Assembly: GCF_002843235.3 (NCBI RefSeq)
Contig: NZ_CP031122.1
Span: forward strand, 1 to 64,000
DNA from: Providencia huaxiensis
GTDB lineage: Bacteria > Pseudomonadota > Gammaproteobacteria > Enterobacterales > Enterobacteriaceae
DNA: 64,000 nt
Direction: 5' to 3'
The notes beneath the pieces were generated by a model. It was not told the DNA's origin. It made no database searches and worked only from the letters and a program-made list of their open reading frames with translations. Shown here one piece after another: positions 36,102 to 45,698 of this stretch. Both the position numbers and the translations under genes were made by a program. Within the stretch, counting starts at the first letter, position 1; each line of letters begins with the position of its first letter.

Positions 36102-36160
36102 TTACGATAATTACGATAATTACGATAATTACGATAATACGGTAATTATCATAATTATAT
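36102..36160. promoter_or_regulatory. kfrA operator: four tandem TTACGATAA repeats plus GTAATTATCATAATTA
   Basis: 9-bp direct repeats begin at 36102, 36111, 36120 and 36129, followed by ACGGTAATTATCATAATTAT. It lies just upstream of the kfrA start. The 16-base core GTAATTATCATAATTA is repeated 23 kb away at 59072-59087. Confidence 0.75.
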
Positions 36161-36252
36161 ATCATGCTGCTGTCGATTGGAATTGTTTGTGTGGGACAAA
36201 GCCCTTCCGGCTGCGGAAAAGCCTTGTTACGCGGTCACGCTGATTCATCCAG

Positions 36253-36290
36253 GGGGAGCCCGCAGAATTCGGAAAAAATCGTACGCTAAG
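36253..36290. repeat. Left 38-bp inverted repeat of the Tn1722-like element (tnpA end)
   Basis: GGGGAGCCCGCAGAATTCGG at the outer end and GTACGCTAAG at the inner end. The tnpA stop codon overlaps the inner end. Confidence 0.92.
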
Positions 36291-39252
36291 GTTTTCCGGG
36301 CATCCGTAAGGGCCGAAACTTCCCGTCTTCCAGTCTGCGGCTCTGCCGCCAGACGTAATCGCCGGTTAGGTTGATGTGCTCCCAGCCCAGCGGCGACAGG
36401 AATTGCAGCAGCTCGCCGTCCACCGGCTTGCCGGCCTCGACCAACCCCTGGGTGGCGCGTTCCAGGTACACCGTGTTCCACAGCACGATAGCCGCCGTCA
36501 CCAGGTTGAGGCCGCTGGCCCGGTAGCGCTGCTGCTCGAAGCTCCGATCCCTGATTTCCCCAAGGCGGTTGAAGAACACCGCCCTGGCCAGCGAGTTGCG
36601 CGCCTCACCTTTGTTCAGGCCGGCATGCACGCGGCGGCGCAGTTCAACACTTTGCAGCCAGTCCAGGATGAACAGCGTGCGCTCGATCCGGCCCAGCTCG
36701 CGCAGGGCCACGGCCAGTCCGTTCTGGCGCGGGTAGCTGCCGAGCTTGCGCAGCATCAGCGAGGCGGTGACGGTGCCCTGCTTGATCGAGCTGGCCAGGC
36801 GCAGGATGTCGTCCCAGTGGGCACGCACGTGCTTGATGTTCAGGGTGCCGCCGATCAGCGGGCGCAACGTCGGGTAGGCTTGCACGCCCTGCGGCACGTA
36901 CAGCTTGGTTTCGCCGAGGTCGCGGATGCGCGGCGCGAAGCGGAAGCCTAGCAGGTGCATCAGGGCAAAGACGTGATCGGTGAAGCCGGCCGTGTCGGTG
37001 TAGTGCTCCTCGATCCGCAGGTCGGACTCGTGGTACAGCAGGCCGTCGAGCACATAGGTGGAATCGCGGACGCCGACATTCACCACGCGGGTGCTGAACG
37101 GCGCGTACTGGTCGGAGATATGGGTATAGAACAGCCGTCCCGGCTCGCTACCGTACTTCGGGTTGACGTGCCCGGTGCTCTCGCCCCGGCCACCCGCGCG
37201 GAAGCGCTGGCCATCGGAGGATGAGGTCGTGCCGTCGCCCCAGTGGGCGGCAAAGGCGTGGCGATACTGGTGGTTGACCAGCTCGGCCAAGGCCGCCGAA
37301 TAGGTTTCGTCGCGGATGTGCCAGGCTTGCAGCCAGGACAGCTTGGCGTAGGTCAGGCCGGGGCTCGACTCGGCCATCTTGGTCAGCCCGAGGTTGATCG
37401 CATCACCGAGGATTGCGGACAGCAGCAACGTCCTGTCTTTGGCCTCGGCCCCGTCCTTCAAGTGGGTGAAGTGGCGGCTGAAGCCCGTCCAGTCGTCCAC
37501 GTCCATCAGCAGTTCGGTGATCTTGATGCGCGGCAGTAACTGGCTGGTTTGGTCGATCAGCGCCTGCGCCCGATCCGGCACCGCCGCATCCAGCGGGGTG
37601 ATTTTCAGCCCTGACTCGGTGAGGATGGCATCGGGCAGCTCGTTGTCCTTGGCCAGGCGGGTGACGGTGGCCAACTGCTCGTCCAGCAGCTGCAAACGCT
37701 CTTCCAGGTACTGGTCGCTGTTCGGGTTGATCGCCAGGGGCAGGGCCTGCTCGCGCTTGAGTGCGGCGAACTTCTCGGCCGGCAGCAGGTAGTCGTCGAA
37801 GTCGCGGAACTGCCGCGAGCCCTTGACCCAGATGTCGCCGGAGCGCAGGGCGTTCTTCAGCTCGGACAGGGCGCAGATTTCGTAGAATTTCCGGTCGAGG
37901 CCTTCCGGGGTGATCACCAGCGGCTTCCAGCGCGGCTTGATGAAGGCCGTGGGTGCATCGGCCGGCACCTTGCGCAGGTTGTCGGCGTTCATCTCACGCA
38001 GGGTCTGCACGGCTGCCAGCACGCCTTGCGCGGCCGGCGCGGCGCGCAGTTCCAGCACCTCCAGCAAGGCCGGCGTGTAACGGCGCAGGGTGGCGAAGTT
38101 CTCGCCGACCAGGTGCAGGTGGTCGAAGCCTTCCGGCCGGGCCAGCAGCTCGGCCTCGCTGACGCTCTCGGTGAACTCGTCCCAGGGAATCACCGCCTCG
38201 ATGGCGGCATAGGGGTCGCTGCCGCTTTCCTTCGCTTCCAGCAGCGCCTGGCCGATCCTGGAGTACAGGCGCACCTTGTCGTTGATCGCCTTGCCCTGCT
38301 TCTGGAACTGCTGCTGATGCTTGTGCTTCGCGCCGCTGAACAGCTTGACCAGGATGCGGTCATGCAGATCGACCAGCTCATCGATCACGGTCGCGGTGCT
38401 CTCCAGCACCACGGCGGCCAGGGTCGCGTAGCGGCGCTGCGGCTCGAACTTACCGAGGTCTTTGGGCGTCATCTACCCACCCTCGCGGGCCAGCTTGAGC
38501 AGGCGGTTCTGGTGGATGTGCCGGCCCAGGCCTTCGGGCAAGTCCACCAACTGAAATGTCTTCAGCCGCTCGATGTGTTCCAGCATGTGCCGAGAGTTGG
38601 GTTTCAGCGGTGCCTGGCGCAGCCAGGTCAACCAGGTGATGCTGCTGCCGGCCTTGAGCTTCAACAGCTCGTCCAGCTTGGCCCGATGCGAGTCCGTGAG
38701 TGGTTCGACCAGGGCGCGGTAGACCCGCCGATTGGCTCGCGCAATGGCTTCCGAGCAGGCCCGGTCAATCACGCTCAGCGCCGGCAGGATGCGTCGTTTC
38801 TGCCGTAGGCTCTCCAGGGCCTGACCGGCCAGCAGCAAGCCTTTGTCGGTCTGCTGGGCCAGCTCGGTTAGCTCGCGCACCAGGGCGCGGAAGTCGGACA
38901 GGCCGAACGGGGCCAGTTGCAGGTAGGTGCGCAGTTCCTGGGCATGCTCGCGACGGGTCACGTCGCGCTCGCCGTACTTTGCCCAGCTCGCCGGCTCGGC
39001 CTGGACTTGCTTCGCCACCCACAGGATGACCGGCTCGGGCAGCTCGCTGTCGGTTCCCAGCGCGTAACCGGGGTAGCGCAGCAGGCAGAGCTGCACGGCG
39101 AAGCCGAGGCGGTTGGCGTCGCCGCGTCGCTGGCGGATCAGCGACAGGTCGGAGTCGTTGAAGGTGTAGTAGCGGATCAGGTCATCCTGGCTTTCCGGCA
39201 GCGCAAGCAGGGTGTCCCGCTCCGTGGCCGAGAGGATCAAGCGACGCGGCAT
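36286..39252 (-). pseudogene. tnpA: tnpA of the Tn1722-like transposon, split by a nonsense codon
   Basis: The first part codes 259 residues (38473-39252, [16 protein letters not shown]... to REGG), then TAG, and the rest codes 728 residues (36286-38472, [20 protein letters not shown]...). Together with the stop position this makes exactly 988, the length of Tn21-subgroup transposases. The context GGG TAG ATG fits a single CAG-to-TAG change at codon 260. The DDE domain is otherwise intact, so read-through or re-initiation at the ATG directly after the stop could leave some product. Transposition is expected to be weak or lost. Confidence 0.88.
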
Positions 39253-39255
39253 GTG

Positions 39256-39816
39256 TCAGTCGTCCGTGCGGAGGTACTGGTAGAGGGTTTCCCGGCTGAT
39301 GTTGAACTCGCGGGCAAGCTGCGCCTTGGGCTCGCCGGCCGTCGCTCGCTGCCGCAGGGTAGCAGCCTGCTCATCGGACAGGGCTTTCTTGCGGCCCCGG
39401 TACGCGCCACGCTGCTTGGCCAAGGCGATGCCCTCACGCTGCCGCTCGCGGATCAGGGCGCGCTCGAACTCAGCGAAGGCCCCCATCACCGACAGCATCA
39501 GGTTGGCCATCGGCGAGTCCTCGCCAGTGAACACCAGGCCCTCCTTCAGGAACTCGATGCGCACGCCGCGCTGAGTCAGCTTCTGTACCAAGCGACGCAG
39601 GTCATCGAGGTTGCGGGCCAGCCGATCCATGCTGTGCACCACCACTGTATCGCCTTCGCGGACGAAGCTCAGCAGCGCTTCGAGCTGGGGGCGCTGGGTG
39701 TCCTTGCCCGATGCCTTGTCGGTGAACACCTTGCTCACCTGGGTTTGTTCCAGCTGGCGTTCCGGGTTCTGGTCAAAGCTGCTGACCCGGACGTAGCCGA
39801 TGCGGTGCCCCTGCAC
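39256..39816 (-). CDS. tnpR: TnpR resolvase of the Tn1722-like transposon
   Basis: A 186-residue serine recombinase, MQGHRIGYVRVSSFDQNPERQ at the N-terminus, catalytic Ser in RVSSFDQ, and a C-terminal HTH (KAQLAREFNISRETLYQYL). It resolves cointegrates at the res site just upstream. That site has been split by the Tn402-like insertion at 39958, and tnpR itself looks intact. Confidence 0.93.
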   Translation of the reverse strand: MQGHRIGYVRVSSFDQNPERQLEQTQVSKVFTDKASGKDTQRPQLEALLSFVREGDTVVVHSMDRLARNLDDLRRLVQKLTQRGVRIEFLKEGLVFTGEDSPMANLMLSVMGAFAEFERALIRERQREGIALAKQRGAYRGRKKALSDEQAATLRQRATAGEPKAQLAREFNISRETLYQYLRTDD

Positions 39817-39957
39817 GATGTCTCCTTGGTTGAAGGCGGCTTAAGTGCACTTTCTGTTCCGTTGTGCCTCAAAGCCCATTTCTGTCAGGCTGAAATCTAT
39901 AACCTTCGCGGGCATGTGTCAAAAAATGGGAAAGCAGACTCTATTCTGACGAAGCGG
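39817..39957. other. res/promoter region of the Tn1722-like element, left half
   Basis: The 136 bases before the Tn402-like insertion, continuing at 47521-47688 on the other side of the 7.6-kb insertion. The split is typical: Tn402-like elements favour res sites. Duplicated bases AGCGG end this half. Confidence 0.7.
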
Positions 39958-40159
39958 TGTCGTTTTCAGAAGACGGCTGCACTGAACGTCAGAAGCCGAC
40001 TGCACTATAGCAGCGGAGGGGTTGGATCCATCAGGCAACGACGGGCTGCTGCCGGCCATCAGCGGACGCAGGGAGGACTTTCCGCAACCGGCCGTTCGAT
40101 GCGGCACCGATGGCCTTCGCGCAGGGGTAGTGAATCCGCCAGGATTGACTTGCGCTGCC

Positions 40160-41173
40160 CTACCTCTCACTAGTGAGGGGCGGCAGCGCATCAAGCGGTG
40201 AGCGCACTCCGGCACCGCCAACTTTCAGCACATGCGTGTAAATCATCGTCGTAGAGACGTCGGAATGGCCGAGCAGATCCTGCACGGTTCGAATGTCGTA
40301 ACCGCTGCGGAGCAAGGCCGTCGCGAACGAGTGGCGGAGGGTGTGCGGTGTGGCGGGCTTCGTGATGCCTGCTTGTTCTACGGCACGTTTGAAGGCGCGC
40401 TGAAAGGTCTGGTCATACATGTGATGGCGACGCACGACACCGCTCCGTGGATCGGTCGAATGCGTGTGCTGCGCAAAAACCCAGAACCACGGCCAGGAAT
40501 GCCCGGCGCGCGGATACTTCCGCTCAAGGGCGTCGGGAAGCGCAACGCCGCTGCGGCCCTCGGCCTGGTCCTTCAGCCACCATGCCCGTGCACGCGACAG
40601 CTGCTCGCGCAGGCTGGGTGCCAAGCTCTCGGGTAACATCAAGGCCCGATCCTTGGAGCCCTTGCCCTCCCGCACGATGATCGTGCCGTGATCGAAATCC
40701 AGATCCTTGACCCGCAGTTGCAAACCCTCACTGATCCGCATGCCCGTTCCATACAGAAGCTGGGCGAACAAACGATGCTCGCCTTCCAGAAAACCGAGGA
40801 TGCGAACCACTTCATCCGGGGTCAGCACCACCGGCAAGCGCCGCGACGGCCGAGGTCTTCCGATCTCCTGAAGCCAGGGCAGATCCGTGCACAGCACCTT
40901 GCCGTAGAAGAACAGCAAGGCCGCCAATGCCTGACGATGCGTGGAGACCGAAACCTTGCGCTCGTTCGCCAGCCAGGACAGAAATGCCTCGACTTCGCTG
41001 CTGCCCAAGGTTGCCGGGTGACGCACACCGTGGAAACGGATGAAGGCACGAACCCAGTTGACATAAGCCTGTTCGGTTGGTAAGCTGTAATGCAAGTAGC
41101 GTATGCGCTCACGCAACTGGTCCAGAACCTTGACCGAACGCAGCGGTGGTAACGGCGCAGTGGCGGTTTTCAT
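40160..41173 (-). CDS. intI1: Class 1 integron integrase IntI1 (copy 2)
   Basis: 337 residues, identical in translation to the copy at 33049-34062 but in the opposite orientation, with Pro32 and Asn39. It governs the blaIMP array. The two copies plus their 5'-conserved segments give an inverted repeat of more than 1 kb within the plasmid. Confidence 0.96.
   Translation of the reverse strand: MKTATAPLPPLRSVKVLDQLRERIRYLHYSLPTEQAYVNWVRAFIRFHGVRHPATLGSSEVEAFLSWLANERKVSVSTHRQALAALLFFYGKVLCTDLPWLQEIGRPRPSRRLPVVLTPDEVVRILGFLEGEHRLFAQLLYGTGMRISEGLQLRVKDLDFDHGTIIVREGKGSKDRALMLPESLAPSLREQLSRARAWWLKDQAEGRSGVALPDALERKYPRAGHSWPWFWVFAQHTHSTDPRSGVVRRHHMYDQTFQRAFKRAVEQAGITKPATPHTLRHSFATALLRSGYDIRTVQDLLGHSDVSTTMIYTHVLKVGGAGVRSPLDALPPLTSER
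41058..41086 (+). promoter_or_regulatory. Pc promoter for the blaIMP array (PcH2 with extended -10)
   Basis: TTGACA at 41058-41063, 17-base spacer, TAAGCT at 41081-41086, TGG just upstream of the -10. P2 is inactive (14-base spacing). Same variant as in the dfrA12 integron. Confidence 0.75.
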
Positions 41174-41313
41174 GGCTTGTTATGACTGTTTTTTTGTACA
41201 GTCTATGCCTCGGGCATCCAAGCAGCAAGCGCGTTACGCCGTGGGTCGATGTTTGATGTTATGGAGCAGCAACGATGTTACGCAGCAGGGCAGTCGCCCT
41301 AAAACAAAGTTAG

Positions 41314-42066
<753 letters not shown>

Positions 42067-42069
42067 ATT

Positions 42070-42146
42070 TCTAACAAGGCGGTGAAACTCATTCCGCTTC
42101 GCTTCACTGGACGCCGCAAGCGGCGCCGTTTACCTTCGCGTTAGGC
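42070..42146 (+). other. attC of the blaIMP cassette
   Basis: From TCTAACAAGGCGG to the GTTAGGC core, with an internal CGCCGCAAGCGGCG dyad. Confidence 0.8.
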
Positions 42147-42164
42147 ATCACAAAGTACAGCATC

Positions 42165-42719
42165 GTGACCAACAGCACCGATTCCGTCACACTGCGCCTC
42201 ATGACTGAGCATGACCTTGCGATGCTCTATGAGTGGCTAAATCGATCTCATATCGTCGAGTGGTGGGGCGGAGAAGAAGCACGCCCGACACTTGCTGACG
42301 TACAGGAACAGTACTTGCCAAGCGTTTTAGCGCAAGAGTCCGTCACTCCATACATTGCAATGCTGAATGGAGAGCCGATTGGGTATGCCCAGTCGTACGT
42401 TGCTCTTGGAAGCGGGGACGGATGGTGGGAAGAAGAAACCGATCCAGGAGTACGCGGAATAGACCAGTCACTGGCGAATGCATCACAACTGGGCAAAGGC
42501 TTGGGAACCAAGCTGGTTCGAGCTCTGGTTGAGTTGCTGTTCAATGATCCCGAGGTCACCAAGATCCAAACGGACCCGTCGCCGAGCAACTTGCGAGCGA
42601 TCCGATGCTACGAGAAAGCGGGGTTTGAGAGGCAAGGTACCGTAACCACCCCAGATGGTCCAGCCGTGTACATGGTTCAAACACGCCAGGCATTCGAGCG
42701 AACACGCAGTGATGCCTAA
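42165..42719 (+). CDS. aac(6')-Ib: Aminoglycoside 6'-N-acetyltransferase type Ib
   Basis: A 184-residue GNAT acetyltransferase acting on amikacin, tobramycin and kanamycin. The acetyl-CoA site is [11 protein letters not shown] and the C-terminal part [17 protein letters not shown]. Trp in GDGWWEEE and Asp in [10 protein letters not shown] are wild type, so it is not the fluoroquinolone-modifying -cr variant. Translation likely starts at the GTG at 42165; longer cassette-fusion starts upstream are also known. Confidence 0.93.
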   Translation: MTNSTDSVTLRLMTEHDLAMLYEWLNRSHIVEWWGGEEARPTLADVQEQYLPSVLAQESVTPYIAMLNGEPIGYAQSYVALGSGDGWWEEETDPGVRGIDQSLANASQLGKGLGTKLVRALVELLFNDPEVTKIQTDPSPSNLRAIRCYEKAGFERQGTVTTPDGPAVYMVQTRQAFERTRSDA

Positions 42720-42783
42720 CCCTTCCATCGAGGGGGACGTCCAAGGGCTGGCGCCCTTGGCCGCCCCTCATGTCAAACGTTGA
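42714..42783 (+). other. attC of the aac(6')-Ib cassette, end of array
   Basis: From GCCTAACCC to CAAACGTT with the TCCAAGGGCTGGCGCCCTTGG hairpin. The array ends here and the tni-side DNA begins. Confidence 0.75.
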
Positions 42784-42881
42784 ACGACAGCTTTCCCAAA
42801 AGCTCTACGGCTGCTCTGGGTCGACACCGGTAATCGGATCGTTGCCGCACTGAACAGCGCCCCGTTCCAGGTCGCCTCCAT

Positions 42882-43520
42882 TTATGCGGCTGAACCGAGG
42901 GAGAGCAGCTTTACGCCGTCTGGCCGCAGTTCGCCCTTGGGCGACACGTGCCGGTAGAGCGTCTGCCGGGTAATCCCGAGTTCTTCGCAGAGATCGCCCA
43001 CCTTGGTTTCCGGTTGCCCCATGCTGGCCATCGCCAGGCGTAGCTTGGCGGCGGTCATCTTGAAGGGGCGCCCCCCTTTCCTGCCGCGAGCGCGCGCCGA
43101 GATAAGTCCAGCGACTGTTCGCTCGGAAATCAACTCACGCTCGAACTCGGCCAGCGCGGCAAAAATACCGAACACAAGCTTGCCGGCGGCAGTCGTCGTG
43201 TCGACCGCCGCACCGTGACCGGTCAGGACCTTCAGGCCCACGCTACGCGCAGTTAGGTCGTGCACGGTGTTGATCAGGTGGCGCAGATCACGGCCAAGCC
43301 GATCGAGCTTCCACACGATCAGCGTGTCCCCTTCACGAAGCGCCTTCAGGCAAGCAGCCAACCCTGGGCGATCATCGCGCCTGCCCGAGGCCAGATCCTC
43401 GTAAAGGTGCGCAAGGCTCACACCAGCGGCGATGAGCGCATCGCGTTGCAAATTGGTGGACTGGGATCCGTCCGCCTTCGATACCCGCATGTAGCCGATC
43501 AGCACCTTTTCACCCGTCAC
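42882..43520 (-). CDS. tniR: TniR (TniC) serine resolvase of the Tn402-like element
   Basis: A 212-residue serine recombinase with catalytic Ser in MRVSKADGSQS and a LDRLGRD phrase. It resolves the cointegrate made by TniABQ. Its res site is expected between tniR and tniQ (43521-43566) or just upstream. The gene is complete. Confidence 0.9.
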   Translation of the reverse strand: MTGEKVLIGYMRVSKADGSQSTNLQRDALIAAGVSLAHLYEDLASGRRDDRPGLAACLKALREGDTLIVWKLDRLGRDLRHLINTVHDLTARSVGLKVLTGHGAAVDTTTAAGKLVFGIFAALAEFERELISERTVAGLISARARGRKGGRPFKMTAAKLRLAMASMGQPETKVGDLCEELGITRQTLYRHVSPKGELRPDGVKLLSLGSAA

Positions 43521-43566
43521 GTATACGTTCGATTATGTGACAGTGTGCGCCGGAAAATTCTGGCCG

Positions 43567-44784
43567 TCAAAATTTGTCACTTAACCCGTCATTCTGTCTA
43601 AGACATGCAAAGGGTCCATCAGGCTCGTAATGTGACAGAAATTCCGGGGGGATGCCTTCCTTTGCAAAGGTGGCTCGCAACTGTTCCAGGGAAGCTGGGT
43701 CGCGCCGACCATAGGAAGCCAAGGCGAACAGCGAGCGCGCCGTCTCGGGGTTGTGCCGCGCTTCAATGATCGCCTCACTGATAGCTTGGACCGCCCGTTG
43801 CCAGTGATTGACGGGTTCGGGCTTCGGCGCTTTCGCCGGCAGACCACTGGTGAACCCGGTTTGGGGCTCGGACCAGAACAGCTTTGCATGCTCGCCTGGC
43901 GGGCTTATATCCCTCACCTCAATCAAGCTGATTGCCGCTGCCGCTGCCTCCAGCATCTGCAACCGTACTGCCGGGTTCAGGGTTTCATACGGTCGCCACA
44001 GACTTTGCCCAGCACGCAGCGGATGCCCGCAGCCTTGCCAGACTTGGCGGAGATACCCCGCGTAGGTTCCGCACGCCGAAAGCGGGGTGTTCAGCTCATC
44101 GAGCAGCGTGCGTAGCAGCCGAAACCACAATCCAGCGTGGATGCGTCGGCGCGGCAGCTCCACGTGACCGGTTGTCAGTGCCTGCCAGGTACGCTGGTCC
44201 ATCGCCGCAATCGCGTCGCTGGCGGTGCGCGGCGCAGTGTCGGCGTTCTCCCAGCCGAGAAACCGCCCAGGCACGCCCCAATAGGATTCCAGCCAGCAGC
44301 CATGCAGCGGGCAGCTCAGCATCAAGGGCAGCTTCCATGCAAGCAGTACGGCTTGGTTTGCCGGGTCGTTCAGACAGAGCGGACAGGCGCGATGTATCGG
44401 CTGGCTGGGCAGCCAGGCACGCCAGCTCGTGATGGATCGCGTCCTACGGCGGAGTTTCGGCAGCAGCACCGAGAGCTGGAACGCATAGGTTTCCAATGCA
44501 TCTGGAATCTGATCATCAAGACTGTCCAGTAGCCAAGGCACCCAGCCGGCGAAACTCATGCAACGCAGCCGATCCGGCTCGATGCCGCTCCGCAGGGAGA
44601 GCATCTCCAGCAGCGCCAGTGGTGGCGCGGTGTCCAGGTCATCAACCTGACCGTGACCAAGATCGTGCTCCAGCAGCTCGGACACCTCCATGTGATAGCA
44701 AAGGGCCACGCGGTTGAGCCACGAAGACAAGGCTTCGCCTTCCCTGGGAGCCGGATGCAGTGGCCAGCGTGGCGCTGGCTTCAC
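43567..44784 (-). CDS. tniQ: TniQ transposition protein
   Basis: 405 residues from a GTG start at 44784 that overlaps the tniB stop (GTGA). The N-terminal TniQ/zinc region begins KPAPRWPLHPAPREGEALSS. Cys-rich phrases such as CPLCLND are present. It is required for Tn402 transposition with TniA and TniB and probably targets res sites. Confidence 0.9.
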   Translation of the reverse strand: MKPAPRWPLHPAPREGEALSSWLNRVALCYHMEVSELLEHDLGHGQVDDLDTAPPLALLEMLSLRSGIEPDRLRCMSFAGWVPWLLDSLDDQIPDALETYAFQLSVLLPKLRRRTRSITSWRAWLPSQPIHRACPLCLNDPANQAVLLAWKLPLMLSCPLHGCWLESYWGVPGRFLGWENADTAPRTASDAIAAMDQRTWQALTTGHVELPRRRIHAGLWFRLLRTLLDELNTPLSACGTYAGYLRQVWQGCGHPLRAGQSLWRPYETLNPAVRLQMLEAAAAAISLIEVRDISPPGEHAKLFWSEPQTGFTSGLPAKAPKPEPVNHWQRAVQAISEAIIEARHNPETARSLFALASYGRRDPASLEQLRATFAKEGIPPEFLSHYEPDGPFACLRQNDGLSDKF

Positions 44785-45698
44785 ATCAGTTCCCGCTCGA
44801 ATTGCCGCCGCCGCTCGCTGGGACCGGTGTAATCGGCCATGCTGAGCGTGCGATGGTTGATCGCTTCCTCGCAGCTCTCCACGGCGACGATGGCCGCTGC
44901 CATCAGCAAGTGCGCCAGTTCGCCTATGGTGCCCTCGCTGCGTGTGAGCAGGTAGCGGGCCATGTCCAGCGTGGCAATCGACGAGGGTCGCCGCAGAGGA
45001 AGCGAAGCGGCGAAGCTGGCCAGCAGTGAGCAGCAATCGTCGTTGGCCTCCCACAGCGGCAGCATCATCGGCTCGAAGCGGTTTTCCAACTGGTCATCCG
45101 AGCGGATGGCCAGATAGGCGTCGCGCGTGCCAACCCCGACCAGTGGGATGCGCAGTTCGTTGCCGAGGAAGCGCAGCAGATTGAGGAATTCCCGGCGGTT
45201 GACGCTGTTACCAGCCAGGACGTTGTGCAACTCGTCGATCACCAAAATGCGCACGCCGACCTTGCGCAGCAGTGCCAGCGCCAGTTGCTCCATTTCCGGC
45301 AGTCGTGGGCGCGGTCGCAATGGCGCACCCATCGCCGCGAGCAGCGCGACGTAGAAGCGGATCACAGACGGCTCGGACGGCATCTGCACGACCAGCACCG
45401 GGATGTGCTCCTGGTCGGCATCGGCGCTGGCCAGATGCGTGCGCCGGAACTTCTCGACGATCATCGACTTGCCGTTGTTGGTCGGGCCGACCAGCAGCAG
45501 GTTGGGCATGCGTTGCTTGTTTGGCCACGCATACAGGGTTTCCAGCCGGTTCAGCGCCTCGACCGCGCGGGGGTAGCCGATCCAGCGGTCGGCGCGAAGG
45601 CGTTGGATGCGCTCGTCCGCCGGCAGCCGGGCCAATCCCTGCGCCGCCGGCAGCAGGTGGGACAGCTCGATGATGGGATATTCTTCCACGGCTACCAC
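44781..45698 (-). CDS. tniB: TniB ATP-binding transposition protein
   Basis: 305 residues, AAA+ type with Walker A GPTNNGKS and Walker B RILVIDELHN. It acts like TnsC/MuB in target selection. It overlaps tniA by 7 bases and tniQ by 4, so the three are coupled. Confidence 0.92.
   Translation of the reverse strand: MVAVEEYPIIELSHLLPAAQGLARLPADERIQRLRADRWIGYPRAVEALNRLETLYAWPNKQRMPNLLLVGPTNNGKSMIVEKFRRTHLASADADQEHIPVLVVQMPSEPSVIRFYVALLAAMGAPLRPRPRLPEMEQLALALLRKVGVRILVIDELHNVLAGNSVNRREFLNLLRFLGNELRIPLVGVGTRDAYLAIRSDDQLENRFEPMMLPLWEANDDCCSLLASFAASLPLRRPSSIATLDMARYLLTRSEGTIGELAHLLMAAAIVAVESCEEAINHRTLSMADYTGPSERRRQFERELM

Noticed and set aside
36102..36160. Partition centromere
   Set aside because: Short tandem repeats next to kfrA could suggest parS/parC, but no ParA/ParM gene adjoins them and the position fits a kfrA operator better.
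36376..40173. Several + strand open frames across tnpA and tnpR of the Tn1722-like element
   Set aside because: They mirror the transposase and resolvase genes and have no independent motifs or ribosome sites.
42165..42719. aac(6')-Ib-cr fluoroquinolone-acetylating variant
   Set aside because: Trp and Asp are retained at the two diagnostic sites (GDGWWE, TTPDGPA).
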